A stretch of 64,000 nt of DNA from Omphiscola glabra (lineage: Eukaryota; Mollusca; Gastropoda; Lymnaeidae), in the NCBI GenBank assembly GCA_964017045.1, contig OZ024801.1, positions 31,173,257 through 31,237,256 on the forward strand. Direction: 5' to 3'. The position numbers were made by a program, and so were the translations under genes. How positions within the stretch are numbered: the stretch's first letter is position 1; each line of letters opens with the position of its first letter. Positions 1-12,582 of this stretch are shown one piece after another. The notes below the pieces were generated by a model. It was not told where the DNA came from. It was given only the letters and a program-made list of their open reading frames with translations, and did not search any database.

Positions 1-425
1 GTCGACACCGACCCGGAAGTGCCGTGGTCAGTTTGATCGCCACGCGAGAGACAATCGTCGTGTTTGATCAGCGGCCAGAGCGTCCGTCTTTGATAAGAGG
101 AAGTTACGGACAGGTTTCAATGCAATGTCAGGAGATCAAGGACAAGGTCACTATGAGCCAACATATTGCAAACCTTGTATTTTTAACAATGTCTCACCTT
201 CTGATTCTGACAGCTTCTGCCAGCCCCCCCCCCACCCACCTAAATACCCATGTCCCCAATGAGACCAGACCTAAATCAGTGAAATGTATTTGATAAATAA
301 TGTTGCTGATTGATTGAGATGTCCTATTAGTAAACAGTTCATCTATTTCTTGTTGAGGAACAGCAAAAGTTTGCAGGTTCATAATTCATTTCAGAGCAAC
401 TTTCTTAAGGAGAGAGAAAATATTT
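1..425. other. No gene recognised; CpG-containing start
   Basis: Positions 1-130 are GC-richer than the surroundings and could be part of an exon outside the window. The short ORFs match nothing I know. The rest is ordinary AT-rich sequence. Confidence 0.3.
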
Positions 426-429
426 TAAA

Positions 430-1325
430 CACGTACACTTGATTATCCATATTCAAATACCGAAGGGTACTGAACTCATAATATCCATTCTTCTGGGGCC
501 GGGGGCTCCATTTCATTTTTCCTTATATGAGCTATATAAATATCGATAGGTTTAATACTTACTACATGAGTTGATGGATCTTGACTGAACTTAGTTCACA
601 TACACTTGATTATCCATACTCAAATACTAAAGGGTACCGAACTCATAATATCCATCCTTCTGGGGCCAGGGGCCCCCATTTCATTTTCCTAATTTAAGCT
701 ATATAAATACCAATAGACTTAGACAACACTATAGTTTCTACGTGAATTGATGGGTATAGGGCTAGCGCGGTAGCAATGCACTTCACTGTCCGTACTGAAA
801 TATCGGTGGATTTAAAACTAATGATATCCAATCTAGAACTTTCCAGAAAGTTCGATAACTTTAATACGCTATATCTATTGCATTATTCAATAGATTTGAA
901 TGGGACAAATTTAAAATTGTAACTTCATAACTTACCTGAATGATTATTATAGGGCCCGATCTCAGGAAAAACTAATTCGGTACAATTATGGAATGGGCCC
1001 CTCTTTTAACTTAAATGTACTATAGTTATAGAAATTCATTTAGTCGTATAATTTTTCGTATTCGAAGAATAATTATTACTAATAAAAGACTGTTTTTACA
1101 CAGTTCGGGGAGGATAATACATTTAATCTAGAATGTTCCAGAAAGTTCTATAGGTCAATAGGCTTAGATAACACTTTAGTTTTTTTGTGAATTGATGGAT
1201 ATAGGCCTAACGTGATAGCAATACACTGCACTGTCCGTTTTTAGATATCGGTGTATTTAAAACTAAGAATATCCAATCTATAATTTTCCAGAAAGTTCAA
1301 TATCTTTAAAAAGCTAAATCTATGT
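430..1325. repeat. Diverged tandem repeat carrying heat-shock-element-like motifs
   Basis: A block beginning near 433 (CACTTGATTATCCATA) recurs at about 600. A block beginning near 719 (GAATTGATGGGTATAGG, CTGTCCGT, TATCGGTG) recurs at about 1158. The repeats contain TTCCAGAAAGTTC at 841-853, 1136-1148 and 1286-1298. This is probably a satellite-like or TE-derived family, and a related piece is at 62640-62700. Confidence 0.7.
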
Positions 1326-1329
1326 CACG

Positions 1330-1480
1330 ACCAAATCGGGAAATGGGATAACATTGGAAAGGAGGGTCCCTAGATGAAACGGGATCCCAAAGAGAACAGT
1401 ATCCTAATGGGATCTGTAGGCCACCAGGATCGGTATCCTAATGCAATCCCGGGCCACGCCGGGTATATCGGCTAGTATAT
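1330..1480. repeat. GGGATC-rich dispersed repeat, copy 1
   Basis: Contains GAAACGGGATCCCAAAGAGA, then further GGGATC/GGATCGGTATC motifs, ending in a short (TA)n. The same order of motifs occurs at 62880-63090. Confidence 0.7.
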
Positions 1481-1619
1481 ATATATATATATTTATTTTT
1501 TTTAAATTGAATGAGTTAATCAAGTATTATTCAATTTCATGTGTTAAAAGGGTGTCTGACCTGCCCCGGGTTTGAGGCCTGGGATCAAGTGCCCACTGAC
1601 TTCAAACAAACAGCTAACC

Positions 1620-1797
1620 CAGCGGTTCTCAACCTGGGGGTCGAATTACCCTTTTCCAGGGGTCCCCTAAGATCATTGAAAAATACAAATGCACAACAGT
1701 TATGAAGTGGCAGCGAAATAATTTTGCGGTTGGGGGTCGCCACAACACGAGGAACTGTATGAAAGGGTCGTGGCATTAGGAAGGTTGAGAACCACTG
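1620..1797. mobile_element. hAT-type MITE with exact 8-bp TSD
   Basis: A 178-bp element with ends CAGCGGTTCTCAACCT and AGGTTGAGAACCACTG. Both sides are flanked by AGCTAACC (1612-1619 and 1798-1805), an exact 8-bp target-site duplication as expected for hAT. It is the same family as 12190-12378, with a shared GGGTCGCCACAAC-like interior. Confidence 0.88.
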
Positions 1798-1825
1798 AGC
1801 TAACCGACCATTCATACTTCATAAA

Positions 1826-1972
1826 TGTTACGGCAGACTCAGAAATGTAATGACAGACTCAGAAATGTAATGGCAGACTCAGAAATGAAATGGTCGATGC
1901 AAGAAATTTTAATGGTCCACTCAGAAATGAAATGGCAGACTCAGAAATGTAATTGTAATGGTGGACTCAGAA
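1826..1972. repeat. About 20-bp minisatellite (CAGACTCAGAAATG units)
   Basis: Six to seven imperfect units around GGCAGACTCAGAAATGTAAT. Short ORFs across it are by-products. Confidence 0.8.
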
Positions 1973-2117
1973 ATGTTTACCTCGGGAATATCAATTGTCA
2001 ATCATGTTAGCAATGTTAAGAAATTATTTATTTCTTTTTACGGCGAATACAAATATTTTATTCTCGTTTTCTGCTCTTGTTTTTCCACCAAGTACGCAAA
2101 AATATCACCACATTTAC

Positions 2118-2568
2118 AGTACACTACTTTACATGCTACAGCTTTAGATCACTACTTTACATGCTATTTCTTTAGATCACTACTTTACATGCTACATCTT
2201 TAGATCACTACTTTACATGCTACTTCTTTAGATCACTACTTTACATGCTACTTCTTTAGATCACTACTTTACATGCTACTTCTTTAGATCACTACTTTAC
2301 ATGCTACTTCTTTAGATCACTACTTTACATGCTACTTCTTTAGATCACTACTTTACATGCTACTACTTTAGATCACTACTTTACATGCTACTTCTTTAGA
2401 TCACTACTTTACATGCTACAGCTTTAGATCACTACTTTACATGCTACTTCTTTAGATCACTACTTTACATGCTACAGCTTTAGATCACTACTTTACATGC
2501 TACTTCTTTAGATCACTACTTTACATGCTACTTCTTTAGATCACTACTTTACATGCTATTTCTTTAGA
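2118..2568. repeat. 28-bp minisatellite, about 16 copies
   Basis: The unit contains CACTACTTTACATGCTAC and CTTTAGAT. Copies alternate between TTC and AGC at one variable triplet, and some have ATTTC. Confidence 0.92.
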
Positions 2569-2781
2569 TGAATAGGGTTGCTACATTTTATTGGAATAAA
2601 AGTCATTGGTTATAAAACGGTTATCAGGATATAAGAATCATAGAGTCTGGGGGGGGGGGGGGTCGGAAAGAAGTTTGGAAAATCAATGAGCACGAATTGA
2701 AGTTTGGGAACCGCAGCAAACTACAGATAGGTAGAGTGATAGAAAGATGGGGAAGGTGGATAGAAATGAGAAGCTGCGTAA

Positions 2782-2882
2782 TTTGAGAGGGAATTGGCGT
2801 AGCTTGAGAGTGAACTGGCGTGGTTGACAGGGAACTGGCGTGGTTGACTGGGAATTGGCGTGGTTGACAGGGAATTGGCGTT
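2782..2882. repeat. 22-bp minisatellite, about 4-5 copies
   Basis: Units based on GAATTGGCGTGGTTGACAGG. Confidence 0.8.
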
Positions 2883-4087
2883 AGGACTTAAGTGTAGATA
2901 GATAGAAGCTGACCATGCTTACATTACCATCATTGTTAATTACTTTTAATTGTAAACATATCAAAAATAAATGTAGTATCACTGAGTCTATGAGTATGAC
3001 TGGCATTAATGAGCTAAGGTAAAACTTGAATTATTCAATTATATATAAAAAAAAAAATTAAAGGTGGAGTAAAAACAAATACATGTTCACAACTTGGTGC
3101 ATGTACTCACCTGAATGAACGAGTGGCTTGGCTTGAGTCACGTGAATTTCCCCGATGATGTCACACTCTCAGAACCGAAAGTGAGTCAACAAATAATCCC
3201 CCGTCACACTCACAGTGTCACTCTACAGCGCGACTGGTGTTAGTGTTGCCGACCGCTAATGGTAAATTAGTGCGGAGACTGTCTTTAACTTAGTATACTA
3301 TTCTCTCTTTCTATTACAAGTGACGCGCACTGATCAGCTCGCCGTGTTGAATGAAAGCACTTACGCCAATATATATATAATTATACGATACTAAGTTTGT
3401 AGTAATGGAGATATTGATGAACCAAAAGCTTGTCTTCCTTGCGATGATAAACTTTCTCTTTGCTATTCAGTTGACACCTTATCGATGAATAAGATTCACA
3501 TTACAACTAGAGCCTTGACTATAGATTTGTATCGGTAATATTTTTATTAGTTAAACGCCGCGAGCTATCACATTATTACGCCGATTGGTTTGTTGATATA
3601 TGCTCAAGTAAGGTATTGCTGGTAAAACACACAAAAAACCCACACGAAGTCTATCCAACTCAAGGTGCAAACACCGTCAAGAAAATGTCTATCACTATTG
3701 GAGCTGCACGGATCTAATTACCGCCACAGCTGACGACAGTCTCAACTAATACAACTTCTGTACGTCCATCCATCGGGGTTTTGTTGCCCGCGAACGATGA
3801 ACACGATGACGCTCTTGACACGGCCGGAGTCTTTTTTGTCCCCCGCCCCCTTCGCCACTGTCTCGGCGACCGTCAACTGCACGCGAATTCGAATCCGCGC
3901 TGCCGTGGCCTACCCTGATAGTGTGCTCTCGTGTGCTCTGTCGCACAGTGGCAAGACATTACCTTACAACACGAACACCTGAAAACCCACGTCGACTGCG
4001 AACTGGTGCTACTGCGATCTGCTAGCCGAATTTGGGATCATGTCTTGCTGGATTTTAGTCCGTCTCGAGTCTTTCTGAAAATAATTT
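2883..4087. other. No gene recognised; CpG-rich segment around 3100-4030
   Basis: Contains an E-box CACGTG (3139), a CRE-like TGATGTCA (3154) and CpG-rich sequence at 3740-4030. ACTCACC near 3108-3114 could be a minus-strand splice donor. It might be a promoter or non-coding first exon of a gene read towards lower coordinates, but no coding continuation was found. Confidence 0.25.
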
Positions 4088-4245
4088 GAGGGGGGGGGGG
4101 GGGGGGGGGGGGTTGACAGTCAACTTTGAAATGGGAAAAACAAATGGCATTTTGTGACAGTCCACTTTGAAATGAGAAAAACAAAACAAAAATGATATTT
4201 TGTGAAAGTCAACTTTGAAATGAGAAAAACAAAACAAAAATGAGA
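4088..4245. repeat. G-run followed by three copies of an approximately 60-bp repeat
   Basis: A run of more than 20 G at about 4090-4112 precedes three diverged units containing GTCAACTTTGAAATGAGAAA. Confidence 0.75.
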
Positions 4246-4557
4246 GAGGCAGGTGAGAGTTACAGACTCTTTTTTTCAATTTTAGAAAAACTTTAAATTT
4301 AAAATAAAAGTTTAAAAAAAACAATAATTTAAAAACAATGTTGTTGTTTTTTTCGTGTGTTTTTTTTAATGGTGATTCTTGACTCTACAAAAATTTCAGT
4401 GTGACTGACTGAAACTGAAAGGAATTATGGTTGTACAGATTAGTCGGCAGATGATCGATGTTCGGCATAATCATAATCGGCCATTTTGACTGATTAGTCG
4501 GTAATCGACTTTTTGACCGATCGATCGACCAACTGAAGACGCTCTTATAGGTACGAT

Positions 4558-4620
4558 CAGAGCCGTCGCGTCGGCCCTGCAACCCTTGGGGTTTCAGGGG
4601 GAACGGATATTTAAGGGGCC
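4558..4620 (+). mobile_element. Possible hAT MITE end (CAGAGCCGTCGCG)
   Basis: CAGAGCCGTCGCG, followed by a GGGGTTTCAGGGG segment, resembles the start of the sequence at 63921. No partner end was found. Confidence 0.35.
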
Positions 4621-5685
4621 CAAAAGTTGTGACTTTGAAGAAATTAAATCATCAACTGACTTCGGCTGTCAAGACTTCAATAGCTTGGAATGATGAATCC
4701 AACTCCTCTGATGTTTTTGTTTGGTTAGATCCTTATTGTTGAAACCCAGTGAAGTGGAACACAATTTTTTTTTCTCGCCGATTACAGCTCCAGCCAGAGA
4801 CTTATCGGTTGGTGAGTGGGAGGGGGGGCAGATGTCTTCGGACACATAACTAGTGGGGGGGGGGGGCGCAAAAAGTGGATTTGGTGGTATTTTATTTATG
4901 AATGAAGATAAAGGGATAGTCAAATGAGGGGGTCGTAAGATTGAATCCCTCTGGCTCCAGCTCCAATCCAGGACAATTTTTTTTGTTACCTCCGTATTCG
5001 CTCTTAGCTCAGGCAATTTATTATTGTTTAATTTAATTTTGAATATTAAAGTTATTACAATTAATCGATAATCTGCATATAATTGTAATAAAGTCGTCCC
5101 GTTTGCCGATTAATTTTTAAGCTTTCTGCTTTTCAACAATCATTCATAAATCATCATCTGCTAATCGACAAAGCACGACAATACTCTCTCTTCTCTCTCT
5201 CTCTGTATATATGTTAGAAGTAAGTAATGTAGATATAAATTAATTGCTACAATAGAACATTGGATGTTTCTGTTGGGATTTTTATCAGACGTGCACCGAA
5301 TTGCACGGTCGGTGATAGCACGTGACCATGGACGCAAAAAAACGTCACTCATTTCCCTGTCCTGTTTAAAACTTTGATGTAAAAATAGCTTCATTTGAGG
5401 TAACCAACCAACTCTTCTGTTAATTTTGTTTTTGATATTTCCTTGCCAACATTGGCACGAGGCATCACAAGTTCCTCATAGTACAGTCTTAGATTATAAA
5501 ACAAATTACTCTAAATTTACTTTGTTTGTGGGCGTGCTTTTAAATTTGCTGATTAATGAATCAATGTCGTTAATTGAACAAAAAGAGATGGTAAATTCGG
5601 AGAGATAGCACCGCGTCTTTTACTACGGCCGCCATCTTGGTTGACAAGATAAATCCCTAAACCTATCCAGAGCCCAAAATGTATC

Positions 5686-5812
5686 CCTAACCTGGGTTTT
5701 GACCCTATCGGAACCAGGGTTTTGACCCTATCGGAACCAGGGTTTTGACCCTATCGGAACCAGGGTTTTGACCCTATCGGAACCAGGGTTTTGACCCTAT
5801 CGGAACCAGGGT
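5686..5812. repeat. 24-bp minisatellite, about 5 copies
   Basis: Unit GGTTTTGACCCTATCGGAAC plus CAGG. It follows CCCTAAACCTATCC, a motif shared with the repeats at 39268 and 59490. Confidence 0.88.
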
Positions 5813-6257
5813 CCTGCAATAAACACGCAAATGAATTCACGGTGCCATTTCTCCAAATTAGCTACAAAAACAATTAATTATAATTAGTGTAAGTGTAAGA
5901 CAATACTACAAAGCGTATTAGGCTTTAAATATGATTACACGAAATACAAATTTTAACGTTTCGGAAAATGCCTTCATCAGTACAACAACGACAACAACAA
6001 AAAACAAACAAAAAAACATTACTATTAGAATAACTTAAAATTGAAAGAAAATAAATTAATAAGAATGGCTACAAGTCCCATCAAACAAAACTCAGAAGAA
6101 CGGACAGGAAGTGCGCGGAAGTACAACTTAAAAAGCAAACAGGAAAAAGACATTACAGCTATGTAAAATTGTGAATTAGGTTTACACTGTACTGAGTCCA
6201 CGTACCAAACCTTATTATTTATTTTATTAAAATTCTATCAGGCGTGTTTGCTGGCAT

Positions 6258-6440
6258 CAGAGGCGTAGCTAGAGTGTTAGGCACCCTGGCCCTGAAACGC
6301 GATTCATTTTAAAGAGCCTCCCTTTTTTTTTTCAACTCTCAAACCCATTTTCTTCTTAAATAAAATCAAAGCACATTTTTGCGCTCCTAACTAGTCTGGC
6401 ACCCAGGGATATCTGCCCTCCCCCCTTAGCTACGCCTCTG
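6258..6440. mobile_element. hAT-type MITE (CAGAGGCGTAGC family) with exact TSD
   Basis: TIRs CAGAGGCGTAGCTAGAG and TTAGCTACGCCTCTG. The flanks GCTGGCAT (6250-6257 and 6441-6448) are an exact 8-bp duplication. The interior contains the family's GATTCATTTTAAAG motif, also seen at 17910 and, inverted, at 25805. Confidence 0.9.
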
Positions 6441-8392
6441 GCTGGCATAGAATATACTATTAAATTGCTGCGATGGCGTAAATAATATAGTGTATTGAAA
6501 TTAAAGGATCAAGGATATTATTTTTATTCGGAAGAAAAAAGTTCGTGGGAGGGAGGGCTGGCTATAGGGGCTACTATTCAACATATTATATATATATACG
6601 TATATATAAATTTTGACTTTTTTAGTTAATTTATTTTACCTTTGACATTTTGTCTCCGAGTAGTAAGAATGTTACCATTTCCTGACAAAAAGACCCCCCC
6701 CCCAACATCACCCCCCACCCCACCCCACCCCACCCCAAGAGGTTTAATTCGAATTCAAAGAAATATGTCCACTTAATAGTCCCTTTCCCATGTTTGAACT
6801 TAGATTTTTGAAATACATTTACAATCAACATAGTCGTTAAGGGAGCTGTCGCTACCCCTAGACGGCAGTTTCCCCAACCTTTATTAAGCCCCCGACTCAA
6901 TTTTACATAAGAAAGTGACCCACGACTCCGCTACATTAAAAAAAATGTTTACCCTTTTTTAAAAAAAAATATATCAAGATTTATTAAGACACCATGCAGT
7001 AAAAAAAAAATTAAAGTTAAAGTGTTTTTTTTAAAGTTTACTTGTCAGTTGGCAAAAAAACTAAGAAAGAAGAATAATTATGTTATTTGGAAGATTCAGT
7101 AGATGGGAAAAAGAAGTACGCAAATGGAAAGAAAACAGGAAGAAGGAAAAAAATGAAAAAAAAGAAAATAGAAGTATTGAAAAGAGGGAGAAATAAACAT
7201 GGGCCATGTAAAAAAATTAAAATAATAAAGAATGCATGAGGTAGAAACAGACCTGTTTTACCCTCAAAATCTTAAAATCGTACAATTTCATCACAAAATC
7301 GTTCAATACATTATCTTAATAGTAAAAAAAACACTCAGTATATATAATGTATACACATCAAAATCGTACATTGTGCGCCAACATCGTAAGAGTAAACAGG
7401 TCTGTAGAAATGGAAAACGTTAAAGGAAAGATTAAAATGCATAAAGGAATAGTGGTGAGCTGTGTGTAAAGAAAGGAAGTATCAAAAAAGGAAAAAAAGT
7501 AATTATAAAAGAAAAGAAAGTTAACGTGACGAATAACTAAATTTTTTTAATGAGGAGGGATTTGTTTGTTGTTTTTTTTTTGTGTTTTTTTTTGTTGTTT
7601 TTTTTAATTTTGATATATTAATATTTCTTTTTTTTTTTTAATTCCTCAATTAAAAAAAAAAAAAAAAAATGATACGTTTCTGAATCTTTCTGCACTTTAA
7701 AATATATTTCTCAGTGAGGCCCCCTTAACTCTCTTTATCATTTTTTTTAAAAATGTCTTTCTTTTTTATAATTTTTTTTTTTTAAATGATAATTTTTCAA
7801 CTGTTGAAAAAAAAAAAAAAGAAGATAACTCAAGAAAACTGTATCTCTTTGTGCCAGGGCAAATATATAATGGCAACACTGACATGTCAGCACAAGCGCA
7901 GGCTGATACTAGATGTTTGACCAGTGAGGGTCATCTACGTTTGCCAACGGTCGAGACTAACAAGGGGCAGCATCTCATGGATTGGCTACTTAGCTTCTCT
8001 CATGGGGGCACAACCCATTGTTTGTTCAAACTTTGTCACAGTATTGCTTTTTTTAGTTCACGTATTGGCAAGGGGAGATAATCCCTTTGACCTTTATTTC
8101 CCGCTCTGCCACGGCTGCTTCCCCTCACGTTTTCAGAGAGAAACTTTGTTTGTGGCGTTGTTGTCACTGCGTGTTTAAGTCCTGCATGGCAGTGGTCGTA
8201 TTATTGTCGCTGTGACGTGTCTCACACCTTCTTCTACTGCTTCCCACCTCCGAGTGGTCGGGGAAGTCGCGGATTAAACAATGCTAGGGGTAGGCATCAG
8301 TGCAGAAACAGATAGGTGCGGGATAGAGAAAAACTGGTGTCACTGAAGTACAATGGTGTATCCACCATATTTACAATCTGTCTAATCCAAGG
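6441..8392. other. Low-complexity A- and T-rich sequence, no gene
   Basis: Long A and T runs and purine-rich AAGAAAG stretches at 7080-7560. The GC-richer piece 7850-8290 has two short overlapping ORFs without recognisable domains. Confidence 0.4.
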
Positions 8393-8960
8393 GATCTTAA
8401 CCAGGGTTGCCCGAAAACCCTGTGGGTGGGAGAGGCAGTGTCGGGGGTGCGGCCGAAAACCCTGTGGGTGGGAGAGGCAGTGTCAGGGGGTGTGGCCGAA
8501 AACCCGGTGGGTGGGAGAGGCAGTGTCAGGGGGTGCGGCCGAAAACCCCGTGGGTGGGAGAGGCAGTGTCAGGGGTGTGGCCGAAAACCCTGTTGGTGGG
8601 AGAGGCAGTGTCAGGGGGTGCGGCCGAAAACCCCGTGGGTGGGAGAGGCAGTGTCAGGGGGTGCGGCCGAAAACCCCGTGGGTGGGAGAGGCAGTGTCAG
8701 GGGTGTGGCCGAAAACCCTGTTGGTGGGAGAGGCAGTGTCAGGGGGTGCGGCCGAAAACCCCGTGGGTGGGAGAGGCAGTGTCAGGGGGTGCGGCCGAAA
8801 ACCCCGTGGGTGGGAGAGGCAGTGTCAGGGGGTGCGGCCGAAAACCCCGTGGGTGGGAGAGGCAGTGTCAGGGGGTGCGGCCGAAAACCCCGTGGGTGGG
8901 AGAGGCAGTGTCAGGGGGTGCGGCCGAAAACCCCGTGGGTGGGGAGAGGTAGTGTCATGG
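8393..8960. repeat. 44-bp GC-rich minisatellite, about 12-13 copies
   Basis: The unit contains GTGCGGCCGAAAACCC and GTGGGTGGGAGAGGCAGTG. Units of 43 and 44 bp are mixed. All three + frames are open across most of it, which gives three overlapping long ORFs of 180-240 codons. These come from a stop-free unit and are not a gene. Confidence 0.93.
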
Positions 8961-9263
8961 TCGTGGGTAGTCCCAGAAAATGTTATTTATTTATATACAT
9001 CTTCTATTATTATTTTAATGAGTCACGTGAAAGTTTAAAAATAGTTACGCAAATTACTCCCACATTACATAAGATATTACAGAAGTGAATTGCGTTGCCA
9101 AATCAGAATTCTTTTGGGGCCAGATAATCTGGTGGTAATTGTTGTTTTTTTCGTGGCGCCGCCCCCCCCCCCTTTTTTTTTGGAGCCATATGGCCCACGT
9201 TGAGAATAGCTGAACTTCATCATATATGGGGGTGGGGTGCACCTTACTTTCGGATTAATTTGG

Positions 9264-9612
9264 AAGGCGCTATATGATATATGTGTGTCTGTTATACATG
9301 CGTTTGTTATATGTGCCTTCAAAATGTGTCTGTTATGTATGTCTGTTATATATGTGTCTGCTGTTAGTGCGTCTGTTAAATGTGTCTGTTAAATGTGAGT
9401 CTTTTATGTGTGTATGTTATGAGCATGTTATGTGTGTCTTTTATATGCGTGTCTGTTGTATGTGCCTACAAAATGCGTCTGTTATATGTGTTTTATGTGT
9501 GTTATTATGTGTGTATGCAATATTTGTCGGTTATATGTGTGTCTGTTATATGTGTGTCTGTTTTATGTGTCTGTTATGTGTGTCTGTTGTATTAATATGT
9601 GTCTGTTACATG
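9264..9612. repeat. Degenerate TGTGTCTGTTATA repeat
   Basis: A long run of diverged TGTCTGTTATATGTG units; simple-sequence-like. Confidence 0.8.
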
Positions 9613-9971
9613 TGGTAAATGTGTGTAGCAGTACAGTTTTTAGTCCTCCATTAACGGGAGCTATCTGTCCTTGCCCGGCCGAATTTTTATAGGTAAAGGG
9701 TCAATTACCGTGAGATGGGGGATGGGGGACGGTGGTGGGGGTGGGGGTAGAATCTCTTTTGTTTAGTCACTGTCAAACAGTCGTGACCCTACGGGAGAGA
9801 GACCTGAACACAATGAATGGAATGCGTTGCCAGGGACGACTGCCAGGGGAGGGGAGGGGCAGGCGGACGCGACGCTCAAGGCTGCTGGTCAAGGGCTTTA
9901 ATAAACTTTATAATAGAGTTTTTACCCCGACATTTAGAAATTACAGCAGACTTGCTCTTATACATTTTTTA

Positions 9972-10165
9972 TTTACAATTATTATTATTATTACTTTTAT
10001 TATGATTGCTATTATTATTATTATTATCATCATTACTATTATTATTTGTTTTCTTCTTATTATTTTTCTTCTCATAATTTGTATTATTATTATTGCTATT
10101 ATTACTATTATTTTTTTGTCCTTATTATTAAATTTTCTTTTTATATTTTTTTTTAAATTATTATT
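9972..10165. repeat. (ATT)n-rich microsatellite
   Basis: Interrupted ATT/TTA triplets that continue into T-rich sequence. The Ile-rich ORF here is a by-product. Confidence 0.85.
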
Positions 10166-12189
10166 GCTGTTATTATTTAAATACTGTATTAACTTTGTAA
10201 TGCGTCCCTTTTCATTTGTTGTTTTAACTTTTTATTTTGAATTGTCCTTTGTAAGATGGCCCAATGGCTTCACTTGTTTGCCAAATTATTACATTTTGAA
10301 TCAGGGTTTCCCAACATATTCAATTTTTCTGCCCCCCATCCCCCCACTTTGTCACTGTTTAACAAAGTCTCGCCACTGGTCGCCACTAGTTGCGCCACCC
10401 GCTTTATAAAGTATTATTGCAAGGTTTTTTTTTATTTAGTTCTTGACCTAATCAGAAAACGGACTTGTGAATCTCTTGATGTAGAATTTTTTTTTTTTAA
10501 ATTATAAGTTCATTAAAAGGCAAGGGCGCCACTGTTATATTATCCCTTTTCATAACACTACACCCTTGAGATGGCGACTGGCGCCATTCTTTTATCAAGC
10601 GAGCGGGGAAGGGGGGAAAAGAAATCAGGGGAGGCTACTCAAATAAATATTATTTTGTGAAACATTTTCAGATTGTCTCTCTTTGAAATTAAACGTGCCT
10701 TTATTTTATTTACATGAAAATTATCCGCATTGCCTCTCTTGTTTTAGGTCCTGTTGGTCGCATTGAAATGCTGTATTGGAAAAGTTTAAACCATTCTTAG
10801 CTTCAGGCTTTACGGTTTCTGAGTCAAACAAATTTCAGCGGACGGATGAAATTATGAAAAAAAAAATCATCTAAGAAATGAATATCATGAGACTGATTTT
10901 GAAGAGTATTTTGTGCGACTTCAATTTGTTTTGTTTTTTAAATTAACTATAAATTTTGCTATTACTGTAAGTCTTTTATATATTTTCTAAGACATTTTAG
11001 AATTAGGAAATATACGATAATGGAAGTACTCCGCGATTTTTGGGGAATATTTTATGAGTATTGTGCAACATTCTATGAATATTTTCTAACATTTTGTTAT
11101 TATTTTGATATATTCTTTGATCTTCTAGAAGGTTTACGTGAATTGTAAAAAAACAAAATGTTTTCATTTTATAAAAAAGATTACTACCGGTACGGAATTA
11201 ATTTCGTTTAGATTGGGGGGGGGGGGGGATTGGGGTGGGGTGCCCTCAGTGACATCAGGTTGTCATGGCAGAACCTTGAGATTATAGACATAGGGACCTA
11301 AGGTGTGTGAAGATTTCAACAAATTCCAGATTAAATCAAGTATATATATAATTTATATATGTACAATTTGTTAAAAAGTTTACACATGCTACACCCCACA
11401 CCTCCCTAACACAAAATGATAATAAAATAATTTCTCATGTATCCCCCCTCCCCACAATAAATATGTACATGATTTTTTTTAAATCTTTCCTATTATTATA
11501 AAGTTCAGCGCATGTACCAGTGTTGTAACACCATTATAGCCTACTTAGTGTAGTGAGTGGGGGAAGTTTCAATATGATGCTTTAAACCAGTTTTGTTTCG
11601 ATAGATTTTTGCGTAATGTATCAAACTTGGTATAAGTTATATAAGATTTGATATTCCCTAATATCTTTGCAATAAATGACTTCAAAACTTATATAAAATC
11701 GTTTTTTTTTCCTTTTCGCTACCGATGACGTCGACGCGACGTCATGATCACCCACTTTCAAATACCAAGGACGTCACATAGTCGTCATAACAAAAAGGCA
11801 AAGAACTTTTCTGAAATACCAAGGACGTCACGTCGACGTCATATTTCAATGCTATATATTTCTTTATTGGTTTATCTAAAGGGGAGTTAAAAAGCGAATT
11901 GGATAGAGAATGAAATTACCGGAAATTTCTTCGTTTTTAAGTTTTGTTTTGCTGAGTCAGCAAAAATCGTTGTCAAAACCCAATGGTAGTTAAGGGGTTA
12001 AATTTGTTTGTTCTTTATGGAATTGTATTTATACATAATTTTTTATTAAAAATTAAGAAACACAAAGAAAATTTGTTTTCAGATATTGCAGCATCTTATC
12101 GTACGACTGAGAATCGTATCGGTAAAGTTTGCTCGATCTGAATAATTCCGGATTTGGCAACCCTATCGGAAACCTTTGGACTTCTTATG
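10166..12189. other. No gene recognised
   Basis: AT-rich DNA with a G-run at 11214-11229. ACGTCA-type motifs cluster at 11726-11840 (several GACGTCA/GTCGACG copies), which could be CRE-like sites or simply an imperfect local repeat. Confidence 0.35.
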
Positions 12190-12378
12190 CAGTGGTCCTC
12201 AACCTGTGGGTGCGACCCCTTTGGGGGATCGAACGACCCTTACACAGGGGTCGCCTAAGACCATCGGAAAACACGTATTCATAAAGTAACAACGAAAAAA
12301 ATTTTATGGTTTGGGGGTCACCACAACAGGAGGAACTGTAGTACAGGGTCACGGTAGTAGGAAGGTTGAGAACCACTG
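12190..12378. mobile_element. hAT-type MITE, same family as 1620-1797
   Basis: TIRs CAGTGGTCCTCAACCT and AGGTTGAGAACCACTG, with an interior matching the copy at 1620-1797 (a GAGGAACTGTA segment and the GGTCG/CGACCC parts). No convincing target-site duplication remains. Confidence 0.8.
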
Positions 12379-12537
12379 CTCTAAATGTGTGGCGAATTCG
12401 CTTTTGACGCACACTAAAAAAAATATTTCAGTAAATTTTGTATGTGCAATAAAAAATTATTTTTAAAATATTAAATATTATCGAAATGTCAATGTATTTT
12501 AATATCATTAACCAGCACTTGGGGGGGGGGGGGGGGG

Positions 12538-12582
12538 TAAGTCACAGAAAAAAAAGTCAACGAAAAAAAGTCACAAAATGTG
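12538..12582 (-). repeat. Dispersed GTGACTTTTTTC family, partial copy
   Basis: AAGTCACAGAAAAAAAAGTC and AAAAAGTCACAAAATGTG, adjacent to a G-run. Inverse of the pieces at 13925, 18285 and 21045. Confidence 0.55.

Noticed and set aside
8316..9088. Three long overlapping plus-strand ORFs (181-240 codons)
   Set aside because: All come from the stop-free 43/44-bp minisatellite; three frames are equally open and no domain is present.
9732..10409. 225-codon ORF
   Set aside because: The core is poly-isoleucine from the (ATT)n tract and there is no recognisable domain.
12190..12378. Target-site duplication for this MITE
   Set aside because: TTCTTATG and CTCTAAAT do not match well enough to claim one.
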